NCBI RefSeq assembly: GCF_004959855.1
Contig: NZ_SPNT01000003.1
Location: 124,001 to 188,000 of the forward strand
Length of the DNA: 64,000 nucleotides
Reading direction: 5' to 3'
Source of the DNA: Nitratireductor sp. XY-223
GTDB lineage: Bacteria; Pseudomonadota; Alphaproteobacteria; Rhizobiales; Rhizobiaceae
Shown: positions 18,310 through 27,611 of the stretch, piece by piece
Layout of the letters: every line of letters begins with the position of its first letter
How positions within the stretch are numbered: the stretch's first letter is position 1
The notes under the pieces: generated by a model
What the model was told of the DNA's origin: nothing
The model's input: only the letters and a program-made list of their open reading frames with translations
Database searches by the model: none
Translations under genes and position numbers: made by a program

Positions 18310-18842
18310 TATTTCACCTATGGATTATTTGATTATTTTGGCGCTATAAAGAAGGAATATAATACTCGTCTTAACCAATTCTCACCGCGCAAAATAGTTT
18401 TCCCATCGAAGCAATTTTATTGCATACACTGAGTATGTAGACAATGTAAATCCGCCCTAACAGTGGCTGGACAACAAATTGTGAACACTTTCTACCGGGG
18501 CATTCTCTGTTCAGTTGGCTTTTGAGAAGAATTCTTCCGTTCTGGCTCTTTGCTGACTTTAAAAAGCCGCGAATCAGCCACCTTATCCGGCGGTGCGATG
18601 CGAGCATGTCGTATCCGATCAGGCTTTACTGCCGATGTCTTCCGCAACGGATGCGCGGATGGCGGGGGCGTGCCGCCCGACCAGGCCGGAGCTCTTGCGT
18701 CAACCTTCTGCCGAACCGGTTCGCGAGACAGCGCATTTCCGCTGCGTTCGGGGCGAAAAATGCCATTTGCGCTTGAATTGTTCAGCTTTTGGGAGTATCG
18801 CCAAGGCAATCACGATATTTTTGCGAATATAAAGGACAGGCC
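18310..18842. other. 533-bp noncoding region upstream of rpoZ
   Basis: No convincing coding sequence lies here; the frames on either strand show no family features. It is clearly more AT-rich than its surroundings from 18310 to 18450. Small dyads are GCAAT-TTT-ATTGC (18411-18423), CATAC-ACTGA-GTATG (18423-18437) and a perfect 12-bp palindrome GAAGAATTCTTC (18526-18537). Promoters for the NYN gene (minus) and rpoZ (plus) must lie here. A small RNA is possible. I looked for a tmRNA tag-coding segment and did not find one. Confidence 0.5.
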
Positions 18843-19259
18843 ATGGCCCGTGTCACAGTGGAAGATTGCATCGACAAGGTCGACAATCGGTTCGATTTGG
18901 TTTTGCTGGCGAGCCATCGCGCGCGCCAGGTCTCGCAGGGTGCCATGATCACGGTTGATCGCGACAACGACAAGAACCCGGTGGTCGCGCTGCGTGAAAT
19001 CGCCGACGAGACCCTGTCTCCCGGCGACCTGAAAGAGGATCTCATCCACTCGCTGCAGAAACATGTCGAGGTGGATGAGCCCGAGCCCGATCCGGCGACG
19101 CTTCTTTCCGCCGAGCAGACCGAGGAAACCGTCATTGTAGCCGGTGACGTCCCGGCCGATCCCGAAGCCGAAGGCGTGTCCTTCGACCGCATGTCGGAAG
19201 AGGAGCTGCTGGCCGGCATCGAAGGCCTGGTCCCGCCGGAAAAAAGCGACGATTATTGA
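18843..19259 (+). CDS. rpoZ: DNA-directed RNA polymerase omega subunit
   Basis: This 138-residue omega subunit starts [20 protein letters not shown] and continues [10 protein letters not shown] and [14 protein letters not shown], the conserved family core in residues 1-65; the longer acidic C-terminal tail is normal in alphaproteobacteria. It stabilises the beta' subunit and is part of the ppGpp-binding site of RNA polymerase. The ATG at 18843 has AGGA seven bases upstream. A strong terminator follows, then the ppGpp synthetase gene. Confidence 0.96.
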   Translation: MARVTVEDCIDKVDNRFDLVLLASHRARQVSQGAMITVDRDNDKNPVVALREIADETLSPGDLKEDLIHSLQKHVEVDEPEPDPATLLSAEQTEETVIVAGDVPADPEAEGVSFDRMSEEELLAGIEGLVPPEKSDDY

Positions 19260-19298
19260 TTTCATCACAAAGACGGCCGATATTCGGTCTGACACAGG

Positions 19299-19335
19299 AC
19301 GCGCCGGGTCGGAGGGCCTGGCGCGTTTTTGTTTT
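19299..19335 (+). terminator. Rho-independent terminator after rpoZ
   Basis: A perfect 7-bp stem, ACGCGCC (19299-19305) and GGCGCGT (19320-19326), encloses a 14-base loop and is followed by a T-rich run TTTTTGTTTT. It stands between rpoZ and rsh, so rsh probably has its own promoter or depends on read-through. Confidence 0.85.
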
Positions 19336-19401
19336 GACGATTGACTTCGGCTGGCTGGATAATGATCCAGGGTTGGCCGAAGTTGAAGGAGTGAACCTTA
19401 T

Positions 19402-21633
19402 ATGATGCGCCAGTACGAGCTCGTTGAGCACGTGCACCAGTATAAGCCCGACGTCAACGAGGCCCTGCTGAACAAGGCGTATGTCTACGCCATGCAGAAG
19501 CACGGCAAGCAGACGCGGGCAAACGGGGATCCCTATATCTCCCATCCGCTGGAAGTGGCGGCAATCCTCACCGACATGCGGCTGGACGAGGCGACGATTG
19601 CAGTCGCGCTCCTCCACGACACCATCGAGGACACGTCGGCGACGCGCGACGAAATCGACGAGCTGTTCGGCGAGGAAATCGGCGGACTTGTCGAGGGGCT
19701 GACCAAGCTCAAGAAACTGGACCTGGTCTCCAAGAGGGCCAAGCAGGCCGAGAACCTGCGCAAGCTCCTGCTGGCGATATCCGACGATGTCCGTGTCCTG
19801 CTCGTCAAGCTGGCGGACCGGCTTCACAATATGCGCACGCTCGATTTCGTTCCGCCGGACAAGCGCGCCCGCATTGCAGAAGAGACGATGGAGATCTACG
19901 CGCCCCTGGCCGGCCGCATGGGCATGCAGGACATGCGCGAGGAGTTGGAGGAGCTTTCGTTTCGGCACCTGAATGCCGAAGCCTACGAAACGGTCACCAA
20001 GCGCCTCAAGGAGCTGTCGAAGAAGAACAGCGGCATCATCCGCAAGATCGAGACCGAACTTGGCGACCTGTTCGAGGAGCACGGTCTGAACGCGACCGTC
20101 ACCGGACGGCAGAAAAAGCCCTATTCGGTGTTCCGCAAGATGCAGTCCAAATCGCTGTCCTTCGAGCAGCTTTCTGACATTTACGGATTTCGCATCATCG
20201 TCAATAGCATCGGCGACTGCTACCGCGCACTCGGCATCGTGCACATGCGCTGGTCCGTGGTTCCGGGTCGTTTCAAGGACTACATCTCGACGCCGAAGCA
20301 GAACGACTACCGGTCGATCCACACCACGATCATCGGGCCCTCCCGACAGCGCGTCGAGCTTCAGATCCGCACGATGCGCATGCACGAGATCGCAGAGTAC
20401 GGCGTTGCCGCCCATGCCATATACAAGGACGGCGGTGAACGGGAAAACGGTCTGCTGCCGCAAGATTCCAATGCCTATTCCTGGCTGCGCCGGACCATCG
20501 AGCAACTGGCGGTGGGCGACAATCCCGAGGAGTTTCTCGAACACACCAAGCTCGAGCTGTTCCACGACCAGGTCTTTTGTTTCACGCCGAAGGGGCAGTT
20601 GATCGCGCTGCCGCGCGGCGCGACCCCGATCGATTTCGCCTATGCGGTGCACACCGACATCGGCGACACCACTGTCGGCGCCAAGATCAACGGCCGTATC
20701 ATGCCGCTGGTAACGCAGCTCAGCAATGGCGACGAGGTGGAGATCATCCGCTCGGGGGTGCAGGTGCCGCCGGCCGCCTGGGAGGAAATCGTCGTCACCG
20801 GCAAGGCGCGCGCGGCCATCCGGCGTGCCACGCGTGCCGCCGTTCGCAAGCAGTATTCGGGTCTCGGATACCGGATCCTGGAACGGTCTTTCAACCGGGC
20901 CGGCAAGAATTTCAGCCGCGATCAGCTGGAACCGGTGCTGCATCGCCTGGGCTTCAAGGACGTCGAGGACGCGATCGCCGCGGTCGGCCGCGGCGAATTG
21001 TCGTCAAAGGATGTCCTGACCGCCGTGCACCCCGACCATCAGCATGAGCGCGTCGCCGTCAAACAGTCCACGTCGGACGAAGGCTGGTTCAACCTGCGCA
21101 GTGCGGCGGGCATGATCTTCCGGATCCCGGGCCGGTCGAAACAGTCGAAGAACCGGCGTGAACAACGGTCCGCGAACGGCGCTGACGCGTTGCCGATCAG
21201 GGGAACGGGCGACGACATGCCGGTTTCGTTCGGCACCGGCGGTGCCGTGCCGGGCGACCGGATCATCGGCATAATGGAGCGCGGCAAGGGCATCACGATC
21301 TACCCGATCCAGTCGCCGATGCTGACTCAGTTCGACGACGAGCCTGAGCGCTGGATCGACGTGCGCTGGGATATCGACGAGGCCGGCAGCAAGCGCTTCC
21401 ATTCGCGCATATCGCTCAATGCCATAAACGAGCCCGGCACGCTGGCCGAAGTTGCGCAGACGATCGCCGCCAGCGACACCAATATTCAGACGCTTTCGAT
21501 GGTCCGTGTCGCCGATGATTTCACGGAGATGGTGGTCGACCTGGAAGTCTGGGACCTGAAGCATCTGAACAAGCTGATCGGTGCCCTGAAGAAACTGTCC
21601 TGCATCAGCACGGTTTCGCGCCTCTACGAATAG
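19402..21633 (+). CDS. Bifunctional (p)ppGpp synthetase/hydrolase (RSH)
   Basis: This 743-residue Rel/Spo homologue is the single long RSH typical of alphaproteobacteria. The N-terminal HD hydrolase domain is intact (His48, LLHDTIEDT with His72-Asp73), so it should degrade ppGpp. The synthetase domain (about 235-345) keeps DIYGFRIIV, KDYISTPKQNDYRSIH and RVELQIRT, so it should also make it. TGS (about 390-450) and a C-terminal ACT domain (about 665-740) sense starved ribosomes. Two adjacent ATGs (19402, 19405) could start it. The spacer to rpoZ contains the rpoZ terminator. Confidence 0.96.
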   Translation: MMRQYELVEHVHQYKPDVNEALLNKAYVYAMQKHGKQTRANGDPYISHPLEVAAILTDMRLDEATIAVALLHDTIEDTSATRDEIDELFGEEIGGLVEGLTKLKKLDLVSKRAKQAENLRKLLLAISDDVRVLLVKLADRLHNMRTLDFVPPDKRARIAEETMEIYAPLAGRMGMQDMREELEELSFRHLNAEAYETVTKRLKELSKKNSGIIRKIETELGDLFEEHGLNATVTGRQKKPYSVFRKMQSKSLSFEQLSDIYGFRIIVNSIGDCYRALGIVHMRWSVVPGRFKDYISTPKQNDYRSIHTTIIGPSRQRVELQIRTMRMHEIAEYGVAAHAIYKDGGERENGLLPQDSNAYSWLRRTIEQLAVGDNPEEFLEHTKLELFHDQVFCFTPKGQLIALPRGATPIDFAYAVHTDIGDTTVGAKINGRIMPLVTQLSNGDEVEIIRSGVQVPPAAWEEIVVTGKARAAIRRATRAAVRKQYSGLGYRILERSFNRAGKNFSRDQLEPVLHRLGFKDVEDAIAAVGRGELSSKDVLTAVHPDHQHERVAVKQSTSDEGWFNLRSAAGMIFRIPGRSKQSKNRREQRSANGADALPIRGTGDDMPVSFGTGGAVPGDRIIGIMERGKGITIYPIQSPMLTQFDDEPERWIDVRWDIDEAGSKRFHSRISLNAINEPGTLAEVAQTIAASDTNIQTLSMVRVADDFTEMVVDLEVWDLKHLNKLIGALKKLSCISTVSRLYE

Positions 21634-21707
21634 ACGCCCACCCACCGCGAATATACTGAATCAAGATTGCGTGTTCCGCCGCGCACGGCCCGCAGCAGCG
21701 GCCGGGA

Positions 21708-21730
21708 GCCATTGAAAGTGGCCATTGAAA
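21708..21730 (+). repeat. 10-bp direct repeat at 13-bp period upstream of the DUF2062 gene
   Basis: GCCATTGAAA occurs at 21708-21717 and again at 21721-21730 in the 163-bp spacer between rsh and the DUF2062 gene. It may be a tandem binding site or chance. Confidence 0.4.
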
Positions 21731-21796
21731 AGTAATATTTAACAACATCCGTTATAAATTGTGCAGATGAACAGATTTGAGGAGTGAAGGTCCCGC

Positions 21797-22393
21797 ATGT
21801 TGTTTCGCCGTCGCAAGCCAGCCGGAGTTCTGGAAAGGGTCCGGATATTCTTTTGGCCGCGACGGTCGTTTTCGCGCTCGTTCCAGTATTTCGGCAAACG
21901 GATACTTCGTCTGACGGCGACACCGCACGCGATTGCCGCGGGCGTCGCGGCCGGCGTCATGGCCTCATGGACACCCTTCATCGGACTTCACTTCGTCATC
22001 GCGGCCGTCTTCGCCATCCTGCTGGCCGGCAACGTGCTGGCTTCGGCGCTCGGCACGGCATTCGGCAATCCGCTGACATTTCCATTTATCTGGACCGCCA
22101 CGTACAAGCTCGGCAAGTACATCACGATCGAGGATTTTGACGGCAGGGTGCCGCCGATCAACCTCAGCAGCCGCTTCAGCGATCTTGGCTGGCATCAGGT
22201 TTGGGACGCCGCGCTGACCCTGTGGGAGCCGATACTCAAGCCGATGTCCATCGGCTGTATTCCGTTCATGCTGGTTTTCGGGCTGCTGTTTTACATAACC
22301 ACATTCATTAGTGTATCGGCGTTCCAGAATCGGCGCCGTCGCAAGCTGATGAAGCGGCGCGGCATGGATTTCAACGGCAAGCAAACCGTATGA
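21797..22393 (+). CDS. DUF2062 membrane protein
   Basis: This 198-residue protein has a basic N-terminus ([13 protein letters not shown]), then hydrophobic helices around 45-95 ([30 protein letters not shown] motif) and 155-180, and a basic C-terminal tail. This matches the DUF2062 family of inner-membrane proteins, whose function is unknown. In Hyphomicrobiales it is a fixed member of the rsh-acpS-lepB block. acpS begins 28 bp after its stop, consistent with one transcript. Confidence 0.88.
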   Translation: MLFRRRKPAGVLERVRIFFWPRRSFSRSFQYFGKRILRLTATPHAIAAGVAAGVMASWTPFIGLHFVIAAVFAILLAGNVLASALGTAFGNPLTFPFIWTATYKLGKYITIEDFDGRVPPINLSSRFSDLGWHQVWDAALTLWEPILKPMSIGCIPFMLVFGLLFYITTFISVSAFQNRRRRKLMKRRGMDFNGKQTV

Positions 22394-22421
22394 ACAAGAC
22401 CCGCACGGAATATTTGGCGCA

Positions 22422-22826
22422 ATGATCATCGGCATTGGCAGCGACCTGATCGACATCACGCGCATCGAGCGATCCATCGCGCGCTTCGGTGACCGCTTCA
22501 CACACAGGATATTTACCGCCGTCGAGCGTGAGAAGTCGGACGGCCGCACCGCGCGCGCAGCGAGCTACGCCAAGCGCTTCGCCGCCAAGGAGGCCTGCGC
22601 CAAGGCACTGGGAACCGGCCTCGCTCAGGGCGTCTTCTGGCGCGACATGGGCGTGGTCAACGAACCGGGCGGCCAGCCCACCATGCGCCTGACCGGCGGC
22701 GCCGGCGCCCGGCTTGACTCCAAGGTGCCGGAAGGATACAGGCCGGCCATTCATCTGACCATTACGGATGATTATCCGCTGGCACAGGCCTTTGTCGTCA
22801 TAGAGGCGCTGCCGGTTGACCCGTAG
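22422..22826 (+). CDS. acpS: Holo-[acyl-carrier-protein] synthase
   Basis: This 134-residue AcpS transfers the 4'-phosphopantetheine arm from CoA to a serine of apo-ACP. Motifs are [16 protein letters not shown] (Mg ligand Asp8) and [15 protein letters not shown] (Mg ligand Glu57), both at canonical positions, with GGAGARL and the late [16 protein letters not shown] strand. Length is normal. It lies between the DUF2062 gene and lepB on the same strand. Confidence 0.96.
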   Translation: MIIGIGSDLIDITRIERSIARFGDRFTHRIFTAVEREKSDGRTARAASYAKRFAAKEACAKALGTGLAQGVFWRDMGVVNEPGGQPTMRLTGGAGARLDSKVPEGYRPAIHLTITDDYPLAQAFVVIEALPVDP

Positions 22827-22917
22827 CGCCGGACCACCATCTAAATGGGCGGTTCCACTATTGCATCAAATACTCTAGTAAGCTGGGCTGATCGCCCAAC
22901 CCAGGAAGGTCTCAAGC

Positions 22918-23664
22918 GTGTCTGAGAAGGTAGAAAAAAAAGAATCGACCTTTGGTGAAACACTGAAGGTCATCGTCCAGGCGCTGCTTCTGGCTCTGGT
23001 CATACGCAGTTTTCTGTTCCAGCCGTTTTCCATCCCCTCCGGATCGATGATGCCGACACTGCTCGTCGGCGATTACCTGTTCGTATCCAAGTATGCCTAC
23101 GGCTATTCGCGCTATTCGTTTCCGTTCTCGCCGAACCTGTTTTCCGGCCGCATCTGGGCGGGCGAGCCGAAACGCGGCGACATTGCCGTCTTCCGGCTGC
23201 CGAGCGATCCGAAGGTCGACTACATCAAACGGGTTGTCGGTCTTCCGGGGGACCGCATCCAGATGATCAACAGCGTGCTGCACATCAACGGCGATCCGGT
23301 CAAGCGCGAGCGCATCGGGACCTTCAGCGCCGACGGCAATTACGAGAACAAGGTCAACAACGCGCCGGTCTACCGTGAGACGCTTCCCAACGGCGTGACC
23401 TACGAGACGCTCGATGCGATCCCCAATTCGACGACCGACAACACGCGTGTGTTCCAGGTTCCCGAGGGCCACTACTTCATGATGGGCGACAACCGGGACA
23501 ATTCGGCGGACAGCCGCCTGAGCGTCGGTTACGTTCCGTTCGAGAATCTGGTCGGCCGCGCCGAGATGATCTTCTTCTCGATCGGCGACAACACTTCGCC
23601 GCTCGAGATCTGGAAATGGCCGAGCGAATTGCGCTTCGGACGGCTGTTCGAGATGACGGAATGA
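22918..23664 (+). CDS. lepB: Signal peptidase I
   Basis: This 248-residue membrane protease has a single N-terminal anchor (about 15-33), the catalytic serine motif IPSGSMMPTL (Ser43), the general-base lysine YIKRVVGLPGDRI (Lys104) and the box MGDNRDNSADSR. It removes Sec and Tat signal peptides on the periplasmic face. It starts with GTG, with AGGAAGG about nine bases upstream. Its stop overlaps the rnc start as ATGA. A small dyad (TGGGC / GCCCA) lies just before the ribosome-binding site. Confidence 0.96.
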   Translation: MSEKVEKKESTFGETLKVIVQALLLALVIRSFLFQPFSIPSGSMMPTLLVGDYLFVSKYAYGYSRYSFPFSPNLFSGRIWAGEPKRGDIAVFRLPSDPKVDYIKRVVGLPGDRIQMINSVLHINGDPVKRERIGTFSADGNYENKVNNAPVYRETLPNGVTYETLDAIPNSTTDNTRVFQVPEGHYFMMGDNRDNSADSRLSVGYVPFENLVGRAEMIFFSIGDNTSPLEIWKWPSELRFGRLFEMTE

Positions 23665-24368
23665 AGCGCAAGAGTGCACTGACCGAGGCGGACCACGCCA
23701 GTCTGGAACCACTGATCGGGCACTCGTTTAAAGACCAGAAGCGCCTGGAACGGGCATTGACCCATTCGAGTGCCCACCGGAGCGGGCAGGGGAACTATGA
23801 GCGCCTGGAGTTTCTGGGCGACCGCGTCCTCGGTCTTGTCATTGCGGAATTGCTGTTCTCGCTGTTTCCGGCGGCGACGGAAGGCGAACTGTCGGTACGC
23901 CTCAATCAGCTCGTCAGCGCCGAGACCTGCGCCGCCGTCGCCGACGAGTTGCAGCTGCACAAGTTCATCCGCACTGGAACCGATATCAAGACGCTGACCG
24001 GAAAACGCATGCTGAACGTGCGCGCCGACGTGATGGAATCTCTGATCGCGGCCATTTACCTCGATGCCGGCCTGGAGGCGGCGCGTCGCTTCGTCCTGCG
24101 CAACTGGGAAGACCGGGCAAGAGCCTCGGCCGAAGCCAGACGCGATGCCAAGACGGAATTGCAGGAATGGTCGCACAGCCGCACCGGCGAGGCGCCGACC
24201 TATTCGATCCTCGAGCGTTCCGGGCCCGACCACGACCCGCTGTTCACCGTCCGCGTCGCCGTCAAGGGCCACGGAGAGGAGGTCGGCAGCGGCCGATCGC
24301 GCCGTGCCGCGGAACAGAGCGCCGCGACCAGGTTGCTGGAACGCGAAGGCGTCTGGAGGCCATCGTGA
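23661..24368 (+). CDS. rnc: Ribonuclease III
   Basis: This 235-residue RNase III has the signature ERLEFLGDRVLGLVIAELL in the catalytic domain (1-150), the second acidic cluster ADVMESLIAAIYLD, and a double-stranded RNA-binding domain (about 160-230, ending AAEQSAATRLLE). It processes rRNA precursors and structured mRNAs. The start is taken at 23661, where ATGA overlaps the lepB stop by four bases. Its own stop overlaps the era GTG start as GTGA. Confidence 0.96.
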   Translation: MKRKSALTEADHASLEPLIGHSFKDQKRLERALTHSSAHRSGQGNYERLEFLGDRVLGLVIAELLFSLFPAATEGELSVRLNQLVSAETCAAVADELQLHKFIRTGTDIKTLTGKRMLNVRADVMESLIAAIYLDAGLEAARRFVLRNWEDRARASAEARRDAKTELQEWSHSRTGEAPTYSILERSGPDHDPLFTVRVAVKGHGEEVGSGRSRRAAEQSAATRLLEREGVWRPS

Positions 24369-25288
24369 CGGAGGCCCCGGAGAACAAGGCAGGCCCGGAT
24401 ACCCGTTCGGGATTCGTCGCGTTGATCGGTGCGCCCAATGCCGGCAAATCAACGCTGCTCAACCATCTGGTCGGCGCCAAGGTGTCGATCGTCAGCCACA
24501 AGGTCCAGACGACACGCGCGCTGGTGCGCGGCATCGTCATCCACGATCAGGCGCAAATCGTCTTTGTCGACACGCCCGGCATCTTCAAGCCGCGCCGCCG
24601 GCTGGACAGGGCCATGGTGACCTCGGCCTGGGGCGGCGCCCATGACGCCGATGTCATCTGCTTCCTCATTGACGCGGAGCGGGGGCTTGTCGGCGATGCC
24701 GAGAACATCCTCGACGGACTGAAAGAGGTCTCGCGGCCCAAGGTGCTGCTGATCAACAAGATCGACAGGGTCAAGCCGGAGGCGTTGCTGGAGCTCACGG
24801 CAAAAGCCAATGAAGCGGTGGATTTCGAGCGGACCTTCATGATCTCGGCGCTGAAGGGATCGGGCTGCGGCGACGTGCTGGACTATCTTGCGGAGGCTCT
24901 GCCGGAAGGGCCCTGGTATTATCCGCAGGACCAGATCTCCGATCTGCCCATGCGGCAGCTGGCGGCCGAGATCACCCGGGAAAAGCTCTATCTGCGGCTG
25001 CACCAGGAGCTGCCCTACGCATCCCACGTGGAAACGGAGAAGTGGGAGGAACGCAAGGACGGCAGCGTACGCATCGAGCAGGTCGTCTACGTGCAGCGCG
25101 ACAGCCAGAAGAAGATCGTCCTCGGCAAGGGCGGCGAGACCATCAAGAACATTAGCCGCACGGCGCGCAAGGAACTGGCCGAGATCCTCGAGCAGCCCGT
25201 GCACCTGTTTCTCTTTGTCAAAGTGCGCGATAATTGGGGCGACGACCCCGAGCGCTACCGCGAGATCGGGCTTGATTTTCCCTCCTAA
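24365..25288 (+). CDS. era: GTPase Era
   Basis: This 307-residue protein has G1 GAPNAGKST (22-30), G3 DTPG, G4 NKID, and a C-terminal KH domain (about 205-300) with the GKGGETIK loop. Era binds the 3' end of 16S rRNA and promotes 30S maturation. Translation begins at GTG 24365 by GTGA overlap with rnc; the frame opens earlier, but those residues are out-of-frame rnc sequence. recO follows 17 bp later. Confidence 0.96.
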   Translation: MTEAPENKAGPDTRSGFVALIGAPNAGKSTLLNHLVGAKVSIVSHKVQTTRALVRGIVIHDQAQIVFVDTPGIFKPRRRLDRAMVTSAWGGAHDADVICFLIDAERGLVGDAENILDGLKEVSRPKVLLINKIDRVKPEALLELTAKANEAVDFERTFMISALKGSGCGDVLDYLAEALPEGPWYYPQDQISDLPMRQLAAEITREKLYLRLHQELPYASHVETEKWEERKDGSVRIEQVVYVQRDSQKKIVLGKGGETIKNISRTARKELAEILEQPVHLFLFVKVRDNWGDDPERYREIGLDFPS

Positions 25289-25305
25289 CGGGGCGGATCG
25301 CTTTT

Positions 25306-26043
25306 ATGGAATGGCAAGACGAAGGCATAGTTCTGGGTGCCCGGCGCCACGGTGAAAGCAGCGTCATTGCCGAGATCATGACAAAGGCGCGCGGGCGCCA
25401 TCTCGGCCTCGTGCGCGGCGGCCGTTCGCGACGCATGCAGCCGGTGCTGCAGCCGGGCAACAGCGTCCTGGTGACCTGGCGCGCGCGCCTGGACCAGCAC
25501 CTCGGAACCTACCAGGTCGAGCCGACGACCCTGCGTGCGGCGGCACTCATGGAATCGGCGACGGCGGTCTACGGCGTCCAGGCGATGGCTGCCTTGCTGC
25601 GCTTGTTGCCCGAACGCGATCCGCATCCCCATCTCTACGAGGCGCTCGGCATCATCCTGGAAAACCTGCAGGATCCGGCCAGCGCCGGCGAACTTTTCGT
25701 GCGCTTCGAGTTGGCCATGCTGGAGGACCTGGGTTTCGGGCTCGACCTGACCCGTTGCGCGGCGACCGGGACACAGGAGGAACTGCAGTTCGTGTCGCCC
25801 AAGTCGGGCCGCGCGGTCAGCCGCGAGGCGGGTTTGCCCTGGGCCGACAAGATGCTCTCATTGCCCGAGTTCCTGGCTAACGGCAGCCGCAAATCCGCCG
25901 ACGGGGAAAGCCTTTCGGCGGCCTTCGACCTGACCGGCTATTTCCTGCGGCGCCACGTCTACGAGCCGCGCGGCATCGAGGTTCCCGACGCGCGGTCCGG
26001 CTTCGTCAATGCGGCGCTGAAAGCGCTTGCTGCAAATCCCTGA
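25306..26043 (+). CDS. recO: DNA repair protein RecO
   Basis: This 245-residue protein begins with the RecO OB-fold ([36 protein letters not shown]) and continues with the helical domain ([33 protein letters not shown]). RecO helps load RecA onto SSB-coated gaps. It ends the lepB-rnc-era-recO operon. Its stop is three bases from the stop of the convergent MFS gene. Confidence 0.95.
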   Translation: MEWQDEGIVLGARRHGESSVIAEIMTKARGRHLGLVRGGRSRRMQPVLQPGNSVLVTWRARLDQHLGTYQVEPTTLRAAALMESATAVYGVQAMAALLRLLPERDPHPHLYEALGIILENLQDPASAGELFVRFELAMLEDLGFGLDLTRCAATGTQEELQFVSPKSGRAVSREAGLPWADKMLSLPEFLANGSRKSADGESLSAAFDLTGYFLRRHVYEPRGIEVPDARSGFVNAALKALAANP

Positions 26044-26046
26044 TCC

Positions 26047-27273
26047 TTATTCCGCCGGGACCGGAACGGCGCGGGGAACCGCCTGCTCGCGGATCGGCCA
26101 GTGGACGATCGCCGCGAACAGGCCGAGCGCGACGCCGAGCCACCAGACGGGATTGTAGGAGCCGAAGACATCGTAGAGATAGCCGCCCAGCCAGACGCCC
26201 AGGAACGAGCCGACCTGGTGCGACAGGAATACGATGCCGCCGAGCATGCCGAGATGGCGGGTACCGAACATGATGGCGACGAGCGCATTTGTCGGCGGGA
26301 CGGTCGACAGCCACAACAGCCCCATGACCACCGAGAAGATGATCACGGATGTGCCGTTCTGCGGCAATAACAGAAACAGGGTCACGGCAACGGACCGGGC
26401 GAGGTAGATCGTGACAAGGAACATCGGCTTGGAATGGCGTTGTCCGATGACGCCGGCGGCGAGGGAGCCGATGATGTTGAAGAACCCGATCAGGGCGATG
26501 CCGATCACGGCGTAATTTGCGGAAACGCCGATATCGCCGATATAGGCGGGAAAGTGCGCGGTGATAAACGCCACCTGAAAGCCGCAGACAAAGAAACCGG
26601 CGGTCAGCAGCAGGTAGCTTTGATGGCTGAACGCCTCGCGCAGGGCCTCGCGGACGGTCTGCTCGATCTCCGTGGCCGACTGCGTGCCCGACTGGGCGTT
26701 GCCGCGCAGCGAAACGGCGAGCACCGGCACGATCAACATGGCGATGGCGAGATAGACCAGCGTGTCGGACCACCCCACCGTGTCGATCAGCCCCTGGGTG
26801 ATCGGCGCGAACAGGAACATGCCGGCCGAGCCGGCCGCCGTGCCGAGCCCGAAGGCGAACGAGCGGCTTTCCGGCTCCACGTTGCGGGCAAAGGCCGCCA
26901 GGATGATGCCGAAGGAACCGGCTGCAACGCCGAGACCGACGAGGACTCCGCCGCCGATGTGAAGCAGCATGGGCGCGTCGGCCACCGCCATCATGTAGAG
27001 CCCGCCGGCGTAAAGCAGCGCCGAGAGCGCCAGCACGCGCCAGGTTCCAAACCGGTCGGCGATGGCGCCGAATACCGGCTGCCCCAGTCCCCAGCAGAGA
27101 TTCTGTAGTGCCATGGCCAGGCCGAAAGTCGTGCGATCCCAGCCGGTCTCGGCGAGCATCGGCAGCTGGAAAAACCCCATCGCCGAGCGCGGTCCGAAGG
27201 TCAGCGCGGCAATGACGCAGCCGCTGGCGATGATCAGCCACGGAAATCCGGCCTTGGCGGTGCTGGTTGTCAT
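26047..27273 (-). CDS. MFS transporter
   Basis: This 408-residue protein has about 12 hydrophobic helices and MFS motifs such as GAIADRFGTWRVL in the 2-3 loop. The helix pattern and GLGVAAGSFGIILAAFARNV segment fit the monocarboxylate/oxalate-antiporter-like MFS branch; the substrate is unknown. The start at 27273 (MTTSTAKAG) is used because GGGG lies about seven bases upstream; a longer frame to 27330 lacks one. It is divergent from nadABC, with a TetR-like dyad in the shared spacer. Confidence 0.9.
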   Translation of the reverse strand: MTTSTAKAGFPWLIIASGCVIAALTFGPRSAMGFFQLPMLAETGWDRTTFGLAMALQNLCWGLGQPVFGAIADRFGTWRVLALSALLYAGGLYMMAVADAPMLLHIGGGVLVGLGVAAGSFGIILAAFARNVEPESRSFAFGLGTAAGSAGMFLFAPITQGLIDTVGWSDTLVYLAIAMLIVPVLAVSLRGNAQSGTQSATEIEQTVREALREAFSHQSYLLLTAGFFVCGFQVAFITAHFPAYIGDIGVSANYAVIGIALIGFFNIIGSLAAGVIGQRHSKPMFLVTIYLARSVAVTLFLLLPQNGTSVIIFSVVMGLLWLSTVPPTNALVAIMFGTRHLGMLGGIVFLSHQVGSFLGVWLGGYLYDVFGSYNPVWWLGVALGLFAAIVHWPIREQAVPRAVPVPAE

Positions 27274-27437
27274 GGTCGCCCCTTTTCGGATTCCATCACT
27301 TAGTGAGCGGCGCATGCCGGGAAAGGGCATTACGCGGACAAATGGCGCTGCCGTCAGACTATGTGACGCCGCAGCGAATGTACGGAGCGCCCGGCGGCGC
27401 TGTCAAAGCAGCATTTTTGACCAACCCATCAAATTAA

Positions 27438-27453
27438 TTGATCAAACGGTCAA
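27438..27453. promoter_or_regulatory. Inverted repeat in the MFS-nadA spacer
   Basis: TTGATC-AAAC-GGTCAA is a 6-4-6 dyad with one mismatch, resembling TetR-family operators, and it overlaps a perfect ATCAA-ATTAA-TTGAT repeat at 27428-27442. It lies in the 338-bp spacer between the MFS gene and nadA, closer to the MFS side in function since the nadA leader has its own dyad. No TetR gene is adjacent. Confidence 0.35.
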
Positions 27454-27497
27454 GTTGCATTCGTGCGCATTAATTGTCGCACCCCGGGCAATTCGGC

Positions 27498-27526
27498 TTG
27501 CAATATGCGCCCCGGGGCCCTATGTA
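27498..27526 (+). promoter_or_regulatory. Candidate promoter of nadABC
   Basis: TTGCAA (27498-27503) and TATGTA (27521-27526) are 17 bp apart. The predicted start near 27533 leaves the palindrome at 27565-27585 inside the transcript leader, consistent with a road-block repressor. Assigned by eye. Confidence 0.4.
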
Positions 27527-27564
27527 AATTTCGTCCGGCGCTGCCGGGTTTTATTTCGACCGAC

Positions 27565-27585
27565 TTATGCTCATATTGAGCAAAA
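27565..27585. promoter_or_regulatory. Palindromic operator in the nadA leader, likely NadQ site
   Basis: TGCTCA-TAT-TGAGCA (27568-27582) is a perfect dyad; counting flanks TT and AA it extends to 21 bp with one mismatched pair. It is 27 bp upstream of the nadA start. The NAD regulator NadQ is encoded at the far end of the operon (31146-32126), and NadQ is known to control nadABC in Hyphomicrobiales through such dyads, so this is the natural site. Confidence 0.65.
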
Positions 27586-27611
27586 GCAGGAAAATGGCAA
27601 GGAGAGGCGCG

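Noticed and set aside
18492-18809. 105-codon minus-strand frame in the rpoZ upstream gap
   Set aside because: Composition is random-looking, no ribosome-binding site, no family resemblance.
18310-18842. Possible tmRNA (ssrA) near smpB and rpoZ
   Set aside because: I searched both strands for a tag-coding stretch like the alphaproteobacterial A-N-D-N peptide and a tRNA-like end and found neither.
19132-20943. 603-codon minus-strand frame across rpoZ and rsh
   Set aside because: High-GC antisense artefact; the plus strand carries intact rpoZ and rsh with full motifs, and the antisense protein has no domain or signal.
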